Below, in pieces: positions 16,576 to 24,893 of a stretch of 32,641 bases of DNA. Made by a program: the position numbers and the translations under genes. This DNA comes from an uncultured Clostridia bacterium (lineage in GTDB: Bacteria; Bacillota; Clostridia; Oscillospirales; Acutalibacteraceae): positions 1 to 32,641 of the forward strand of contig CAMMAZ010000030.1 in NCBI GenBank assembly GCA_946493765.1, read 5' to 3'. How positions within the stretch are numbered: position 1 is the stretch's first letter; every line of letters starts with the position of its first letter. A model generated the notes under the pieces. The model searched no databases. It was not told where the DNA came from and was given only the letters and a program-made list of their open reading frames with translations.

Positions 16576-16620
16576 AAAGCAAAACAGGCGTGGCTGCAAC
16601 AGTCATGCCTGTTTTGCTTT
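16576..16620. terminator. guaB terminator
   Basis: AAAGCAAAACAGGC (16576-16589) pairs perfectly with GCCTGTTTTGCTTT (16607-16620); the loop can pair further. Works on both strands. Nothing coding is supported in 16621-16757: a minus-strand frame there overlaps the endonuclease end and lacks a ribosome binding site. Confidence 0.85.
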
Positions 16621-16757
16621 AATACCTGGATTTTAGGGTCAAAATTCGTTGCTCGTTATAATAATTGTGGACAGGGGAAAATTCCCTTTGGATGTTGTAA
16701 CCATTTTCGTCTAGCATGGTTATCACGTGGTATTGGTTTAGGCACACGCACACCGTT

Positions 16758-17600
16758 TTATTTTTCAATGATTGAACGCAAGAGTTCAGGCCAACGGGTA
16801 AGAACTTCCCGCCCAACGATCACTTCATCAACAATACCGCTGTTCATTGCATCGACCAACCGGCATAGATATGATTTTCCTTGTACCCACCACGTTCTAT
16901 AAGCATCAATAAACAAAACATGATAAACCTTTTTTCCTGTTCTTTCGTATAGCTCTTTGAATTCAAAGCCGTCTAATTGGGTTTCATATACACCATCGGC
17001 AACCCGACTGCCGAATGTAGTTGCATAATAGTATTCTTTGATTTCCCACACTAATTTAGGGCTTTCAATGCTTGGATATGCACCGTCAAAGCGTCTTGAT
17101 GAAGCTCCAATTATCCTGCCGTCATCATCCCAAATATACGCTAACCCGCGTGGATCATCGTCAAAGCCCAAGGAATGGTTATTGCCGGTTATTTCTCTTA
17201 TGGTTTTTTCCGCAATAATATTTATAATGGCGGTAAAGAAAGCTACTTGTTTCATTGCCCCTTTTTGCTTGTTCAAAGGAAGTTTGCAATAATAGTTTCT
17301 AGTGCGGTGAAGCCTTTCCCAATTTTTAAATTCTTCACCCGCCGTCTCGGCATTCATCAACATACTTTCGGCAAATCTGTTCAGCAAATCTGCACGCATC
17401 TTTGAGTATTGCGCTACATTGACAATGGCATCTGCAGATGCGTTTATACCGCGTTCAGCGCATAGCGCTTTAATTGTGTTAACAGGATATTTCTTGACAA
17501 GGCTTTTACTACGTTCTGTATACCCGAGATTTTCAGAGACATACTTCACGAACGCCCAGAAAGAAGCATCCATTCCCCGGAATCTATCAAATGCTTGCAT
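16758..17600 (-). CDS. Putative type II restriction endonuclease (PD-(D/E)XK type)
   Basis: A 280-aa protein with helical N-terminal half. In the C-terminal half, FDGAYPSIESPKLVWEIKEYY gives Asp172 and, 14 residues on, Glu186-x-Lys188, the D...ExK pattern of PD-(D/E)XK nucleases. GRIIGASSRRFDG just before it fits the first core strand. It lies directly behind a C-protein gene (14-bp overlap) and opposite a DNA adenine methyltransferase, the classic C-R versus M layout. AGGAGG precedes the ATG. The recognition sequence cannot be read from the protein, and I do not recognise a characterised homologue. Confidence 0.75.
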   Translation of the reverse strand: MQAFDRFRGMDASFWAFVKYVSENLGYTERSKSLVKKYPVNTIKALCAERGINASADAIVNVAQYSKMRADLLNRFAESMLMNAETAGEEFKNWERLHRTRNYYCKLPLNKQKGAMKQVAFFTAIINIIAEKTIREITGNNHSLGFDDDPRGLAYIWDDDGRIIGASSRRFDGAYPSIESPKLVWEIKEYYYATTFGSRVADGVYETQLDGFEFKELYERTGKKVYHVLFIDAYRTWWVQGKSYLCRLVDAMNSGIVDEVIVGREVLTRWPELLRSIIEK

Positions 17601-17820
17601 CGCTTTCGACCTCCTGAAACAATTCTGATATTTTCATGTCAAGCGAATTTGCTATTTTTTCAATGTTTTCAAGGGACACATTCCGTTTTCCAAGTTCAAC
17701 ATCACTTATATATGTACGGTGCAAATCGCACATATCAGCAAATTTTTCCTGCGAAATGTCTTTTGACAGCCTGACTTTGCGAACAGCCCGTCCAAAAGCA
17801 AATAATAAATCTTTCTGCAT
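17587..17820 (-). CDS. Restriction-modification controller protein (C protein)
   Basis: A 77-aa XRE protein of C-protein size: VRLSKDISQEKFADMCDLHRTYISDVELGKRNVSLENIEKIANSLDMKISELF. The VExGKRNVSLxNIxKIA stretch is typical of C proteins. C proteins bind C-boxes, first activating C and R transcription and then repressing it, which delays endonuclease until DNA is methylated. C-box-like dyads lie directly upstream. AGGAGGTG precedes the ATG. The 3' end overlaps the endonuclease start, so the two are co-translated. Confidence 0.92.
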   Translation of the reverse strand: MQKDLLFAFGRAVRKVRLSKDISQEKFADMCDLHRTYISDVELGKRNVSLENIEKIANSLDMKISELFQEVESDASI

Positions 17821-17823
17821 GGC

Positions 17824-17886
17824 TTGACACCTCCTAATTTATTTATTATAATAGCATTGTAGGCTATAGGTCTACAGACTATAAGT
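17824..17886. promoter_or_regulatory. C-boxes and divergent promoters of the restriction-modification module
   Basis: On the plus strand TTGACA (17824-17829), 17 nt, TATAAT (17847-17852) is a perfect consensus promoter for the methyltransferase. Its -35 lies in the ribosome binding region of the C gene. The palindrome TATTATAATA (17844-17853) also gives a -10 for C-R on the minus strand. Next to it, GTAGGCTATAGGTC (17859-17872) and GACTATAAGT (17877-17886) match the known C-box form ACTTATAGTC repeated as two dyads. The C-boxes start at the predicted methyltransferase start site, so C protein bound there would also block M transcription. Confidence 0.8.
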
Positions 17887-17906
17887 TACTGAACGGAGTT
17901 GAAACC

Positions 17907-18764
17907 TTGATACCCGCTTTGTTGAAATGGATAGGCAATAAACAGCGTTTTGCAGAAACAATTATTTCATATATGCCGCAAGAATTTAACAACTATTATG
18001 AACCCTTTTTGGGTAGCGGCGCAGTAATGGCGGAATTACTTTACGCTGACGCAACTATGCTATATCCTAAATTTGATCATGCCTATGGAAGTGACATTCT
18101 GTCCTTTCTAGTTGATATATTCAAAATTGTAAAAGAGAGTCCTGAAACAATTATTGCGTATTATAAAAAAGAAATCTCTGAATACTATCAAGACCCCGTA
18201 AAGAAGTATGATGAAATCAGAGACAGATTTAATGCGCAACATAACCCCTATGATTTTGTTTTACTATCAAGAACCTGTTATTCGGGGGTTATTCGTTTTC
18301 GCAAGGCAGACGGGTATATGAGCACACCAAGAGGGCCACATAAGCCAATCAGCCCCAAAACATTTGAAAGTCGAATAGCGCAATGGCACAATCTTTTGCA
18401 AAAAGCGTCTTTTACTTGTGAAAGCTATACAGAGTCAATGAAACAACCTAAAGCGGGCGACATTGTATACTGTGACCCGCCCTATACCCATTCACAAAGC
18501 ATCATATACGGCGCGCAAGACTTTAATATTGATGTTTTATGGAAAATGATTGCGGAATGTAAAGAGCGTGGCGCAAAGGTAATGTTATCAATCAACGGTA
18601 TGCGTGATTCAAAGAAGAAAGATATTTCCGTTACTCCCCCGGACGGTTTATTTGAAAGAAAGTTACTTGTAAATTGTGGAACTTCAATGATTGATAGGCT
18701 GCAAAACAACGGCAAAGAAATGAAAGACAAAAAGGTTGACGACCAACTCTTGCTCACATGGTAA
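17907..18764 (+). CDS. DNA adenine methyltransferase, D12 class (type II modification enzyme)
   Basis: A 285-aa protein; TTG start 8 nt after GGAG. SAM motif EPFLGSGAV (32-40) and catalytic DPPY (190-193) in the alpha-type order (FxGxG first), with LLKWIGNK at the N-terminus as in Dam/D12 enzymes. The middle has SRTCYSGVIRF and STPRGPHKPIS, a form seen in the M.EcoRV-like subgroup. It methylates the N6 of adenine, protecting the host from the adjacent endonuclease. It reads divergently from C-R. Codon use is AT-richer than neighbouring chromosomal genes, which fits horizontal acquisition. Confidence 0.93.
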   Translation: MIPALLKWIGNKQRFAETIISYMPQEFNNYYEPFLGSGAVMAELLYADATMLYPKFDHAYGSDILSFLVDIFKIVKESPETIIAYYKKEISEYYQDPVKKYDEIRDRFNAQHNPYDFVLLSRTCYSGVIRFRKADGYMSTPRGPHKPISPKTFESRIAQWHNLLQKASFTCESYTESMKQPKAGDIVYCDPPYTHSQSIIYGAQDFNIDVLWKMIAECKERGAKVMLSINGMRDSKKKDISVTPPDGLFERKLLVNCGTSMIDRLQNNGKEMKDKKVDDQLLLTW

Positions 18765-18786
18765 CCTAATATCATTAGGTGCTTTT
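18764..18786 (+). terminator. Methyltransferase terminator
   Basis: ACCTAAT-atc-ATTAGGT followed by GCTTTTC, starting at the stop codon. Confidence 0.6.
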
Positions 18787-19036
18787 CAGTATCTACTTGC
18801 AGATTTTAAGCGTCAAACAGGCATAAGAAAACGATAGAAATCCTTTTTTTCAAGGTTTTCGCCGTTCTGAATATAATCCTTCTCAGACATAATAACAACT
18901 TCTTTACAGCATGACCCGCTTTAGGCAAAGCGGGGTTTTTCTTGTCCCCAGGGTTGAGGTTATCCGTTTCTCCAATCGCATTTAGCAGATAAAACAAATT
19001 TGGTCCCCATTCTTCGTCTAAAAGTTACAATTAAAA
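18787..19036. other. Intergenic region with one orphan terminator
   Basis: No gene is supported. The only clear structure is the hairpin at 18915-18939. The stretch is AT-rich and probably marks the right border of the restriction-modification insertion; I see no flanking repeat with the guaB side. Confidence 0.4.
18915..18939 (+). terminator. Orphan terminator hairpin
   Basis: CCCGCTTT-aggc-AAAGCGGG followed by GTTTTTC. The transcript it ends is not evident. Confidence 0.7.
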
Positions 19037-19053
19037 TGTTACAAATTTGTTAA
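19037..19053 (+). promoter_or_regulatory. WalR-type binding site
   Basis: TGTTAC-AAATT-TGTTAA fits the WalR (YycF) consensus TGTWAH-N5-TGTWAH exactly. It lies 37 bp before the -35 of a cell-wall hydrolase gene. Further GTTACAA/TTGTAAC copies at 19024-19030 and 19137-19143 flank the promoter. Confidence 0.55.
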
Positions 19054-19090
19054 CAATTTAAATTTCGGTTCTATTTTACTGGAAAAGGGG

Positions 19091-19119
19091 TTGACTTTTC
19101 CGGGCTTGTGCGTTATGAT
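19091..19119 (+). promoter_or_regulatory. Promoter of the CHAP-dockerin gene
   Basis: TTGACT (19091-19096), 17 nt, TATGAT (19114-19119). Confidence 0.8.
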
Positions 19120-19193
19120 TGCAAAAGATTACAAAGTTGTAACCAGAGTTTAAGAATTTGTAATATTCTGAAATTGAGGAAGGGATGAGTCCA

Positions 19194-20681
19194 ATGAGAC
19201 GATGTGCTGCGGCGATATCGGCGATGCTGTTAATATTGGCGATTGTCATTTCCGTGCCGATTGTTTCTGCGAGCGCTGCGGCATTCACTGCTCGTACTTC
19301 AAAACCCGGCTCCGGAAATGATTATTATTTTTCAAGCAAAAACGCTTTTTATTCCATGGGATATACCGGCGCCTGTACGTGGTACGGCTATGGCCGCGCC
19401 TATGAAATTTTAGGTGAAAAACCGAAATTATCGCTCAACAGTGCGCCTGGCTGGTATGCATATAATAAAGAAAACGGTTATTACGCTTATGGTTCCACCC
19501 CGAAAGTCGGCGCAGTGATGGTGACCCGCCGTTCTGACGGCAGCGGTCATATTGCGATCGTGGAATCGATCAAAGGCAGCACCATGACCGTTTCGGAATA
19601 CAATTGGAATGTTGAAAATGGGTTTGGCACCCGCACATTGTCCACCAGTGTGAAAACGATGGGCCGTCATACTGTTTTGGGATATATTTATCTGTTGGAT
19701 GAAACGCCGGAGGAAACACCGGCTGAAAAACTGCTCCCCGGCAAATATCGGGTATATGACGCTTCCTCGCTGAACATTCGTGAGGGCGCAGGAACCAAAT
19801 ATGACCGCATCGGCTCCATTCCGGGCGATGAAAAGGTGCAGGTTTCCGGTTTCAACAGCGACCAAAGCTGGGCAAAAGTCACCTATGACGGCGTGACCGG
19901 TTGGGTGAGTATGGATTATTTAAAACTGGTTTCGGTCAACACGCTGACCATCCGGTTTATCACCTCCGGCGGCGATGTCGGTAACAGCGATTATGACGTC
20001 AACGACGATGGTTATATTGTGTCCGCACAGAACCATTCCAAATATTATTCGCAGGTCTGGAAATACGGCGAGATCAAACCCTATGGATTGGTGGATGTCA
20101 ACAGCAGCACCTTCCAGATCGAAAAGGAAGGCTACTATGCGCCGTCCGGCGCCGAGTGGTACCGCACCGCAAACGGAAAAACTGTTACCTTCGACCAGAG
20201 CGATAATATGCTCAGTGCGCAGGAACTGGCTAAAAAGGCTGGGTTGGACCTTTCCAAAAACAGCTATACCATCACGTTGGGTGTCAACTGGGAAAAGGAC
20301 GCTGCTCCGGTAATTGATTTCCCGTCCGACGATCCGATCTTTGATAATGTGGATTCGATCATTAACGGCGGTTTGAATGATGCAGTACCCACCGGTATTT
20401 TCGGCGATGCGAATAATGACGGTAACGTTAACGCAATAGACGTGATGTATATCCGGCGGTATATCGCTGAACTTCCGGTTCAGATGATCGAGGAGGCAGC
20501 AGATGTTGACTGCAATGAAAAAATTACTGCCATCGATCTGATGCTGGTCCGGCAATATATTGCGGAGATTATTCCGGCACTCGGTGTGAGCGATACGCCA
20601 TCCGAGACGCCGTCCGATCAGGAAGCGCCGGAAACAACAGCTGTTGCAGAAACAACAACGGTCACCTCGCTCGAAATTTAA
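19194..20681 (+). CDS. Secreted CHAP-domain cell-wall hydrolase with SH3 and dockerin domains
   Basis: A 495-aa protein (start ATG 19194; ATG 19185 also possible) with a signal peptide (about 1-28, ending SASA). The CHAP domain (about 35-170) has Cys61 in GACTWYGYGRAYE and His119 in GSGHIAIVES, as in NlpC/P60-like amidases and endopeptidases that cut peptidoglycan. SH3b domain (about 187-245): SLNIREGAGTKY and GVTGWVSMDYL. A beta-rich unassigned module lies at about 250-370. A type I dockerin (about 396-460) has two calcium loops, DANNDGNVNAID and DVDCNEKITAID, each followed by a helix. A Thr-rich tail ends the protein. Dockerins bind cohesins of cellulosome scaffolds, so this enzyme may attach to a surface scaffoldin. 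Confidence 0.92.
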   Translation: MRRCAAAISAMLLILAIVISVPIVSASAAAFTARTSKPGSGNDYYFSSKNAFYSMGYTGACTWYGYGRAYEILGEKPKLSLNSAPGWYAYNKENGYYAYGSTPKVGAVMVTRRSDGSGHIAIVESIKGSTMTVSEYNWNVENGFGTRTLSTSVKTMGRHTVLGYIYLLDETPEETPAEKLLPGKYRVYDASSLNIREGAGTKYDRIGSIPGDEKVQVSGFNSDQSWAKVTYDGVTGWVSMDYLKLVSVNTLTIRFITSGGDVGNSDYDVNDDGYIVSAQNHSKYYSQVWKYGEIKPYGLVDVNSSTFQIEKEGYYAPSGAEWYRTANGKTVTFDQSDNMLSAQELAKKAGLDLSKNSYTITLGVNWEKDAAPVIDFPSDDPIFDNVDSIINGGLNDAVPTGIFGDANNDGNVNAIDVMYIRRYIAELPVQMIEEAADVDCNEKITAIDLMLVRQYIAEIIPALGVSDTPSETPSDQEAPETTAVAETTTVTSLEI

Positions 20682-20694
20682 ACGTAAATATTCA

Positions 20695-20728
20695 CACCCC
20701 GCAAAACATGCGTTTTGCGGGGTGTTTT
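20695..20728 (+). terminator. CHAP-dockerin gene terminator
   Basis: CACCCCGCAAAA and TTTTGCGGGGTG, 6-nt loop, then TTTT. Confidence 0.9.
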
Positions 20729-20804
20729 GCTATCTTTTAAAACGGCATAGATTGTTATCCCATCTACGGCATTTTTTGAAAACAGTTAAAATTTTAAAGA
20801 TCTG

Positions 20805-21021
20805 TTATCTTATTTCTTTACCGGTCTCTTTATCGGTAAAAACAATATCATATTCAAAATTTAATGCTTCAGCAATTTCCCTTAAATCTTTTTGACGAAA
20901 AATGATCTCGATGCATTTTCCCACTCATCGTCGAAAGACTTTTTCCTAACATAGCCGATAGCTGTGTTAAATTCTTCCCACGTTCAGCCAATAATACCTT
21001 TATTTTTCTTGCTGCAGCCAT
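20805..21021 (-). pseudogene. XRE-type regulator broken by a one-base frameshift
   Basis: From ATG 21021 (GAGGTG upstream) the frame encodes MAAARKIKVLLAERGKNLTQ and LGKSLSTMSGKMHRDHF, then runs to an early stop. The next frame continues as KDLREIAEALNFEYDIV and ends at 20805. Removing one base from the five-base run at 20898-20902 (T on the coding strand) restores a complete 71-aa helix-turn-helix protein. This could be a true pseudogene, a phase-variable tract or a sequencing slip. It faces the three intact XRE genes that follow. Confidence 0.75.
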
Positions 21022-21064
21022 TCAAACACCTCATTTCCTGTCTATTATACGGGTTTTAACAAAC

Positions 21065-21120
21065 AAAGCCTTCCCCTGGAAAGGGAAAGGGGAACCGCTG
21101 GGGCGGTGGATGCGGTGGAA
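21065..21120 (+). repeat. Partial copy of a dispersed AAGCCTTC repeat element
   Basis: AAAGCCTTCCCCTGG ... GGGGAACCGC ... GGTGGATGCGGTGGAA. It matches one end of the element at 29191-29342. Only one end is present, so this is a remnant. Confidence 0.6.
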
Positions 21121-21237
21121 AAATTAATGTTCGGTTTTAGGAGGATATGGTTTTTGTTCCGCTGTTAAATCCATTAAATAGTCCATGCTGCATCCTTACA
21201 ATCAAAAATAAAACCATTTTGAACAATAACACGCCCA

Positions 21238-21303
21238 TTTTATTCTTAGATTTAATATTTTATTCTTACAAATTATATTTATCAGTATCTTATTTGCTAA
21301 AAT
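21238..21303 (+). promoter_or_regulatory. Promoter and paired operator-like repeats of the XRE cluster
   Basis: TTTTATTCTTA at 21238-21248 and its exact core TTTATTCTTA at 21259-21268 lie about two helical turns apart. An extended -10, TGC-TAAAAT (21295-21303), follows. The repeats lie upstream of the promoter and are candidates for XRE-protein binding. Confidence 0.45.
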
Positions 21304-21332
21304 AAAAGAAACAAAATAAAGGGGGAATCAAA

Positions 21333-21572
21333 ATGTCAGAAGATAAAGGATACAAAGACATTCAAAATTTTGCCCGCAACGTGAGAACGTGGCGGGAGGA
21401 AAGGGGTGTAACAGTCGAAGAATTGGCGCAGGCAACAAACATTGCCGTCGACATTCTAAAAGAATTGGAATCCGGTATTTTGCCGGAAGAGATGTATTGG
21501 AATGATTTAATCAGCCTGTGCCGGTATTTTCACAAAAAGCCGTATGAATTCTTTGAGGATGAAAAAGCATGA
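21333..21572 (+). CDS. XRE-family regulator (79 aa)
   Basis: A small helix-turn-helix protein: NVRTWREERGVTVEELAQATNIAVDILKELESG, then LISLCRYFHKKPYEFFEDE. AAAGGGGGAA precedes the ATG. Its stop overlaps the start of the next gene (ATGA), so the two are translationally coupled and may form a heteromeric pair. Confidence 0.85.
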   Translation: MSEDKGYKDIQNFARNVRTWREERGVTVEELAQATNIAVDILKELESGILPEEMYWNDLISLCRYFHKKPYEFFEDEKA

Positions 21573-21886
21573 TAAATGTTTTGAAAAGAATCACGGCATT
21601 GCGCATGGCGCGCGGATGGACGGAATATGGGCTGGCATGTCGTTGTGATTTACCGCAAAGCACCATCTCCAGCTGGTACCGGCATAATATGCTGCCGTCG
21701 CTTGGTTCATTGGAAAAGATCTGCAAGGGATTTGATCTCACATTAAGCCAGTTTTTCCTGTCGGAAACAGATTTTGTGGTGACTTTGACAAAGCAGCAGC
21801 GAGAACTGCTGGAAAACTGGTTCAGGCTTTCCGACACACAAAAGAAAAAGCTGTTGGTGCTGATCGACGGCATGCTGCAAAAATAA
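21569..21886 (+). CDS. XRE-family regulator (105 aa)
   Basis: The N-terminal helix-turn-helix has RITALRMARGWTEYGLACRCDLPQSTISSWYR, followed by SLEKICKGFDLTLSQFF. A C-terminal helix (LTKQQRELLENWFRLSDTQKKKLLVLIDGM) is a form often seen in small Clostridia XRE regulators and is probably for dimerisation. Coupled to the preceding 79-aa XRE gene by an ATGA overlap. Confidence 0.85.
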   Translation: MINVLKRITALRMARGWTEYGLACRCDLPQSTISSWYRHNMLPSLGSLEKICKGFDLTLSQFFLSETDFVVTLTKQQRELLENWFRLSDTQKKKLLVLIDGMLQK

Positions 21887-21956
21887 TCAATCAGAGTGCG
21901 GTGACATTTTCCACCTGAAACACAAAATTTTCAAATCAAATATAGGGGGACTAACA

Positions 21957-22220
21957 ATGCAAAATCTCAAACAGGAAAACAAAAAGCCTTTGAATGAAAC
22001 GGGTGCGAACATTCGGCGGGCGCGGCAGGGTGCCGGCATGTCGCAGGAACAGCTGGCATCAGCGCTGCGAGAACAACAATTTGAAGTTTCCCGCCAAACG
22101 ATCAGCCAAATGGAAAACGGAAAACAGCGGATTTTGGATTTCCAGTTGGCGGGAATGGCAAAGGCTCTACATGTATCGATCGACGCATTGTATGCGTGCG
22201 ACCCGTTGGAAAATCAATAA
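21957..22220 (+). CDS. XRE-family regulator (87 aa)
   Basis: A helix-turn-helix, GANIRRARQGAGMSQEQLASAL, then VSRQTISQMENGKQRILDFQLAGMAKALHVSIDALY, the full XRE pattern. ATAGGGGG precedes the ATG. It lies 70 nt after the 105-aa XRE gene. No effector or partner domain is present, and the targets are unknown. Confidence 0.88.
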   Translation: MQNLKQENKKPLNETGANIRRARQGAGMSQEQLASALREQQFEVSRQTISQMENGKQRILDFQLAGMAKALHVSIDALYACDPLENQ

Positions 22221-22231
22221 CGGATGCAATA

Positions 22232-22270
22232 AAAAACAGCAGTGACCGTTTTTTTGGCACTGCTGTTTTT
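22232..22270. terminator. Bidirectional terminator between the XRE cluster and gyrA
   Basis: AAAAACAGCAGTG and CACTGCTGTTTTT; it serves both convergent units. Confidence 0.85.
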
Positions 22271-22280
22271 ATTGTTTTTA

Positions 22281-24857
22281 TCAATCGTTTTGTTGGGTGT
22301 TTGCTGTTTCATCTTCCATCGGCCGGTCGGCAGCTTGCAGCAGCGAATCGATCGCGGCTTTGGTCTGTTCGTCCTCCACCACAGTGCCGGTTTGCTCTGC
22401 TTCCTCTGTTTCGGATTCCGGTTGTTCTTCGGCTTCTTTTTCAGCGGTTTCCAAACCGATAAGTTTTTCGCCGTCGCTGACCTTCATCACACGAACGCCC
22501 TTTGCAGGCCGTGCAAACACACTGATCGACGATGCCGGAATGCGGATGACAACACCGTCGCTTGCGATCAGCATCAAATCTTCCTCTTCGTCTACCATGC
22601 AGATTTGCGCAACATCGCCGAATTTCTCCACCCGGTAGTTGAGCACGCCTTTACCGCCGCGGCTTTGTCCGCGGTATTCGTCCGGATCGGAACGGCGTCC
22701 GTAGCCGGTTTCGGTCACGGTGAGCAACAGCTTATTCGGTTCAACGACCGCCATGCCGATGACTTCGTCGCCGTCGCGCAAGGTGATGGCTTTGACGCCT
22801 CTGGCGGTTCGGCCAAGCGGACGCGCGTCCTGCTCGTTAAAACGGATCGCATAGCCTTTTTTGGTCGCGACGATTAAGTCGTTATCCCCGTCGGTCATTT
22901 TGACCCACCGCAGTTCATCGCCCTCATCGAGGTTGACAGCGATCACACCGCCTTTTCGGGAAGTGTTATAGACTTCCAATGCGGTTCGTTTGATAATGCC
23001 GTTTTTGGTGCCCATGCAAAGGTATTTACCGTTTTCGAAGTCGTTGACCTTGATCATATTGGTGATGACTTCGCCGGCTTCCAATGGCAGCAGATTCACA
23101 ATGTTGAGTCCCTTTGCCGTCCGGCTGCCTTCCGGCACAAGGTAGGCTTTCAAACGATAGACACGGCCGAAATTCGAGAAAAACAGCAGGTTATCGTGTG
23201 AGGAGCAGACAAACATGTGCTCGGCATAGTCCTCGTCCCGTGTAGTCATGCCCATGATCCCGCGTCCGCCGCGGTTCTGCGCGTGATAGGTATCTGTCGG
23301 AAGCCGTTTGATATAACCCATTTTCGTGAGCGTTAAAACGCATTCCTCTTCCGGAATCAGGTCTTCGATATCCACTTCGCCTTCCACCACGCTGATTTCG
23401 GTGCGGCGGTCGTCGGCATATTTATCGCGGATTTTAAGCGCTTCTTCCTTGACGATCTCCAAAATGCGCTGTTCGTGCGCCAAAATGTCGATATAATCTT
23501 CGATTTTGACATGCAGGCCTTCGAGTTCTTCCTCGATCTTGCTGCGTTCCAGACCTGTCAATTGTCCCAACCGCATTTCGACGATCTTCTGCGCCTGGAT
23601 ATCGTCCAGCGGGAACCGTTCGACCAGCGCCGCTTTTGCATCTGCCACCGTTTTAGACCCGCGGATGATGCGAATGACCTCGTCGATAAAGTCCAGCGCA
23701 ATTTTAAGTCCTTCTAAAATATGGGCGCGCGCTTTCGCCTTTTCCAGATCAAATTTGGTGCGCCGGGTGACGATCTCCTCCTGGTATTTGATATATTCCG
23801 AGAACATCTCTTTTAAAGTTAAGATTTTCGGAATCCCGTTGACCAACGCCAGCATGATCACACCGAATGTGACCTGCAGCTGGGTGAAGGAATACAGTTG
23901 ATTCAATACCACCTGCGGATTGATATCCTTTTTCAGTTCAACCACGATTTTCATGCCTTCGCGGCTGGAATAGTCCACCACGTCGTCGATCCCCTCAATG
24001 CGTTTTGTGTCCGCAAGATCGACGATGGATTTCACCAGATTCGATTTATTCACCTGATACGGCAGTTCGGTGATAATGATCTGGAATTTATTCGGCTTGA
24101 TTTCTTCAATTTCCGCACGGCCGCGCACATAGATTTTTCCGCGACCGGTCTGGTAAGCGGCGCGGATACCCGACCGCCCCATGATAATACCGCCGGTCGG
24201 AAAGTCCGGGCCGGGCAATATCGCGTTCATTTCGTCGACGGTGATGTCCGGATTGTCGATCATAGCGGTCATACAGTCGATCACTTCCGCTAAATTATGC
24301 GGCGGAATGTTGGTTGCCATGCCGACGGCGATACCGGTCGCCCCGTTGACCAGAAGGTAAGGGAACCGCGCGGGCAGTGTGACCGGTTCTTTTAAACGAT
24401 CGTCGTAGTTTGGCATGTAGTCGACGGTGTTTTTATCGATATCGCTGAGCATTTCCATGGCGATTTTGCTCATTTTCGCCTCGGTATATCGATAAGCCGC
24501 CGGCGGGTCGCCGTCCACCGAACCGAAGTTCCCGTTGCCGTCCACCACTTCATAGCGCATGGAGAAGTCCTGCGCCATACGCACCAGCGCGTCATAAACC
24601 GACAAGTCGCCGTGCGGATGGTAGGAGCCCAGCACCGCGCCGACGATGTCGGCGCATTTCCGGTAGGGGTTTTCCGGGAACAGGTTGCGTTCATACATCG
24701 TGTATAAAATCCGGCGGTGCACCGGCTTTAAACCGTCCCGCACATCCGGAAGCGCACGGCTGACAATGACCGACATGGAATACTGCAAAAAGGATTTTTG
24801 CATTTCGTCGACAATTTCAACCGGCACTATTTTTTGTTCCAATGTTTTATCGTCCAA
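22281..24857 (-). CDS. gyrA: DNA gyrase subunit A
   Basis: An 858-aa protein; TTG start after AGGTGA. The breakage-reunion domain has [20 protein letters not shown], active-site Tyr124 in AYRYTE, and the GyrA box QSRGGKG in the C-terminal wrapping domain, which marks it as gyrase rather than topoisomerase IV. The quinolone-determining region reads [10 protein letters not shown]: Leu85 aligns with E. coli Ser83 and Asp89 with Asp87. The C-terminus ends in an acidic tail. With GyrB it introduces negative supercoils. It is the last gene of the gyrB-ycxB-gyrA run and closes at a bidirectional terminator. Confidence 0.98.
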   Translation of the reverse strand: MDDKTLEQKIVPVEIVDEMQKSFLQYSMSVIVSRALPDVRDGLKPVHRRILYTMYERNLFPENPYRKCADIVGAVLGSYHPHGDLSVYDALVRMAQDFSMRYEVVDGNGNFGSVDGDPPAAYRYTEAKMSKIAMEMLSDIDKNTVDYMPNYDDRLKEPVTLPARFPYLLVNGATGIAVGMATNIPPHNLAEVIDCMTAMIDNPDITVDEMNAILPGPDFPTGGIIMGRSGIRAAYQTGRGKIYVRGRAEIEEIKPNKFQIIITELPYQVNKSNLVKSIVDLADTKRIEGIDDVVDYSSREGMKIVVELKKDINPQVVLNQLYSFTQLQVTFGVIMLALVNGIPKILTLKEMFSEYIKYQEEIVTRRTKFDLEKAKARAHILEGLKIALDFIDEVIRIIRGSKTVADAKAALVERFPLDDIQAQKIVEMRLGQLTGLERSKIEEELEGLHVKIEDYIDILAHEQRILEIVKEEALKIRDKYADDRRTEISVVEGEVDIEDLIPEEECVLTLTKMGYIKRLPTDTYHAQNRGGRGIMGMTTRDEDYAEHMFVCSSHDNLLFFSNFGRVYRLKAYLVPEGSRTAKGLNIVNLLPLEAGEVITNMIKVNDFENGKYLCMGTKNGIIKRTALEVYNTSRKGGVIAVNLDEGDELRWVKMTDGDNDLIVATKKGYAIRFNEQDARPLGRTARGVKAITLRDGDEVIGMAVVEPNKLLLTVTETGYGRRSDPDEYRGQSRGGKGVLNYRVEKFGDVAQICMVDEEEDLMLIASDGVVIRIPASSISVFARPAKGVRVMKVSDGEKLIGLETAEKEAEEQPESETEEAEQTGTVVEDEQTKAAIDSLLQAADRPMEDETANTQQND

Positions 24858-24893
24858 TCTTGATCACCTAACTTTTTTGTTTTCAAAAGGGTT

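Larger units (their letters stand above)
21022..21332. other. Intergenic region of the XRE cluster
   Basis: Holds one end of an inverted-repeat element (21065-21120) and the promoter with paired repeats (21238-21303). No gene is supported. Confidence 0.5.

Noticed and set aside
16619-16816. 65-aa minus-strand frame after the endonuclease
   Set aside because: It overlaps the endonuclease 3' end out of frame, lacks a ribosome binding site and runs into the guaB terminator.
18806-18997. 63-aa minus-strand frame
   Set aside because: It crosses a clear terminator hairpin and shows no protein-like pattern or start signal.
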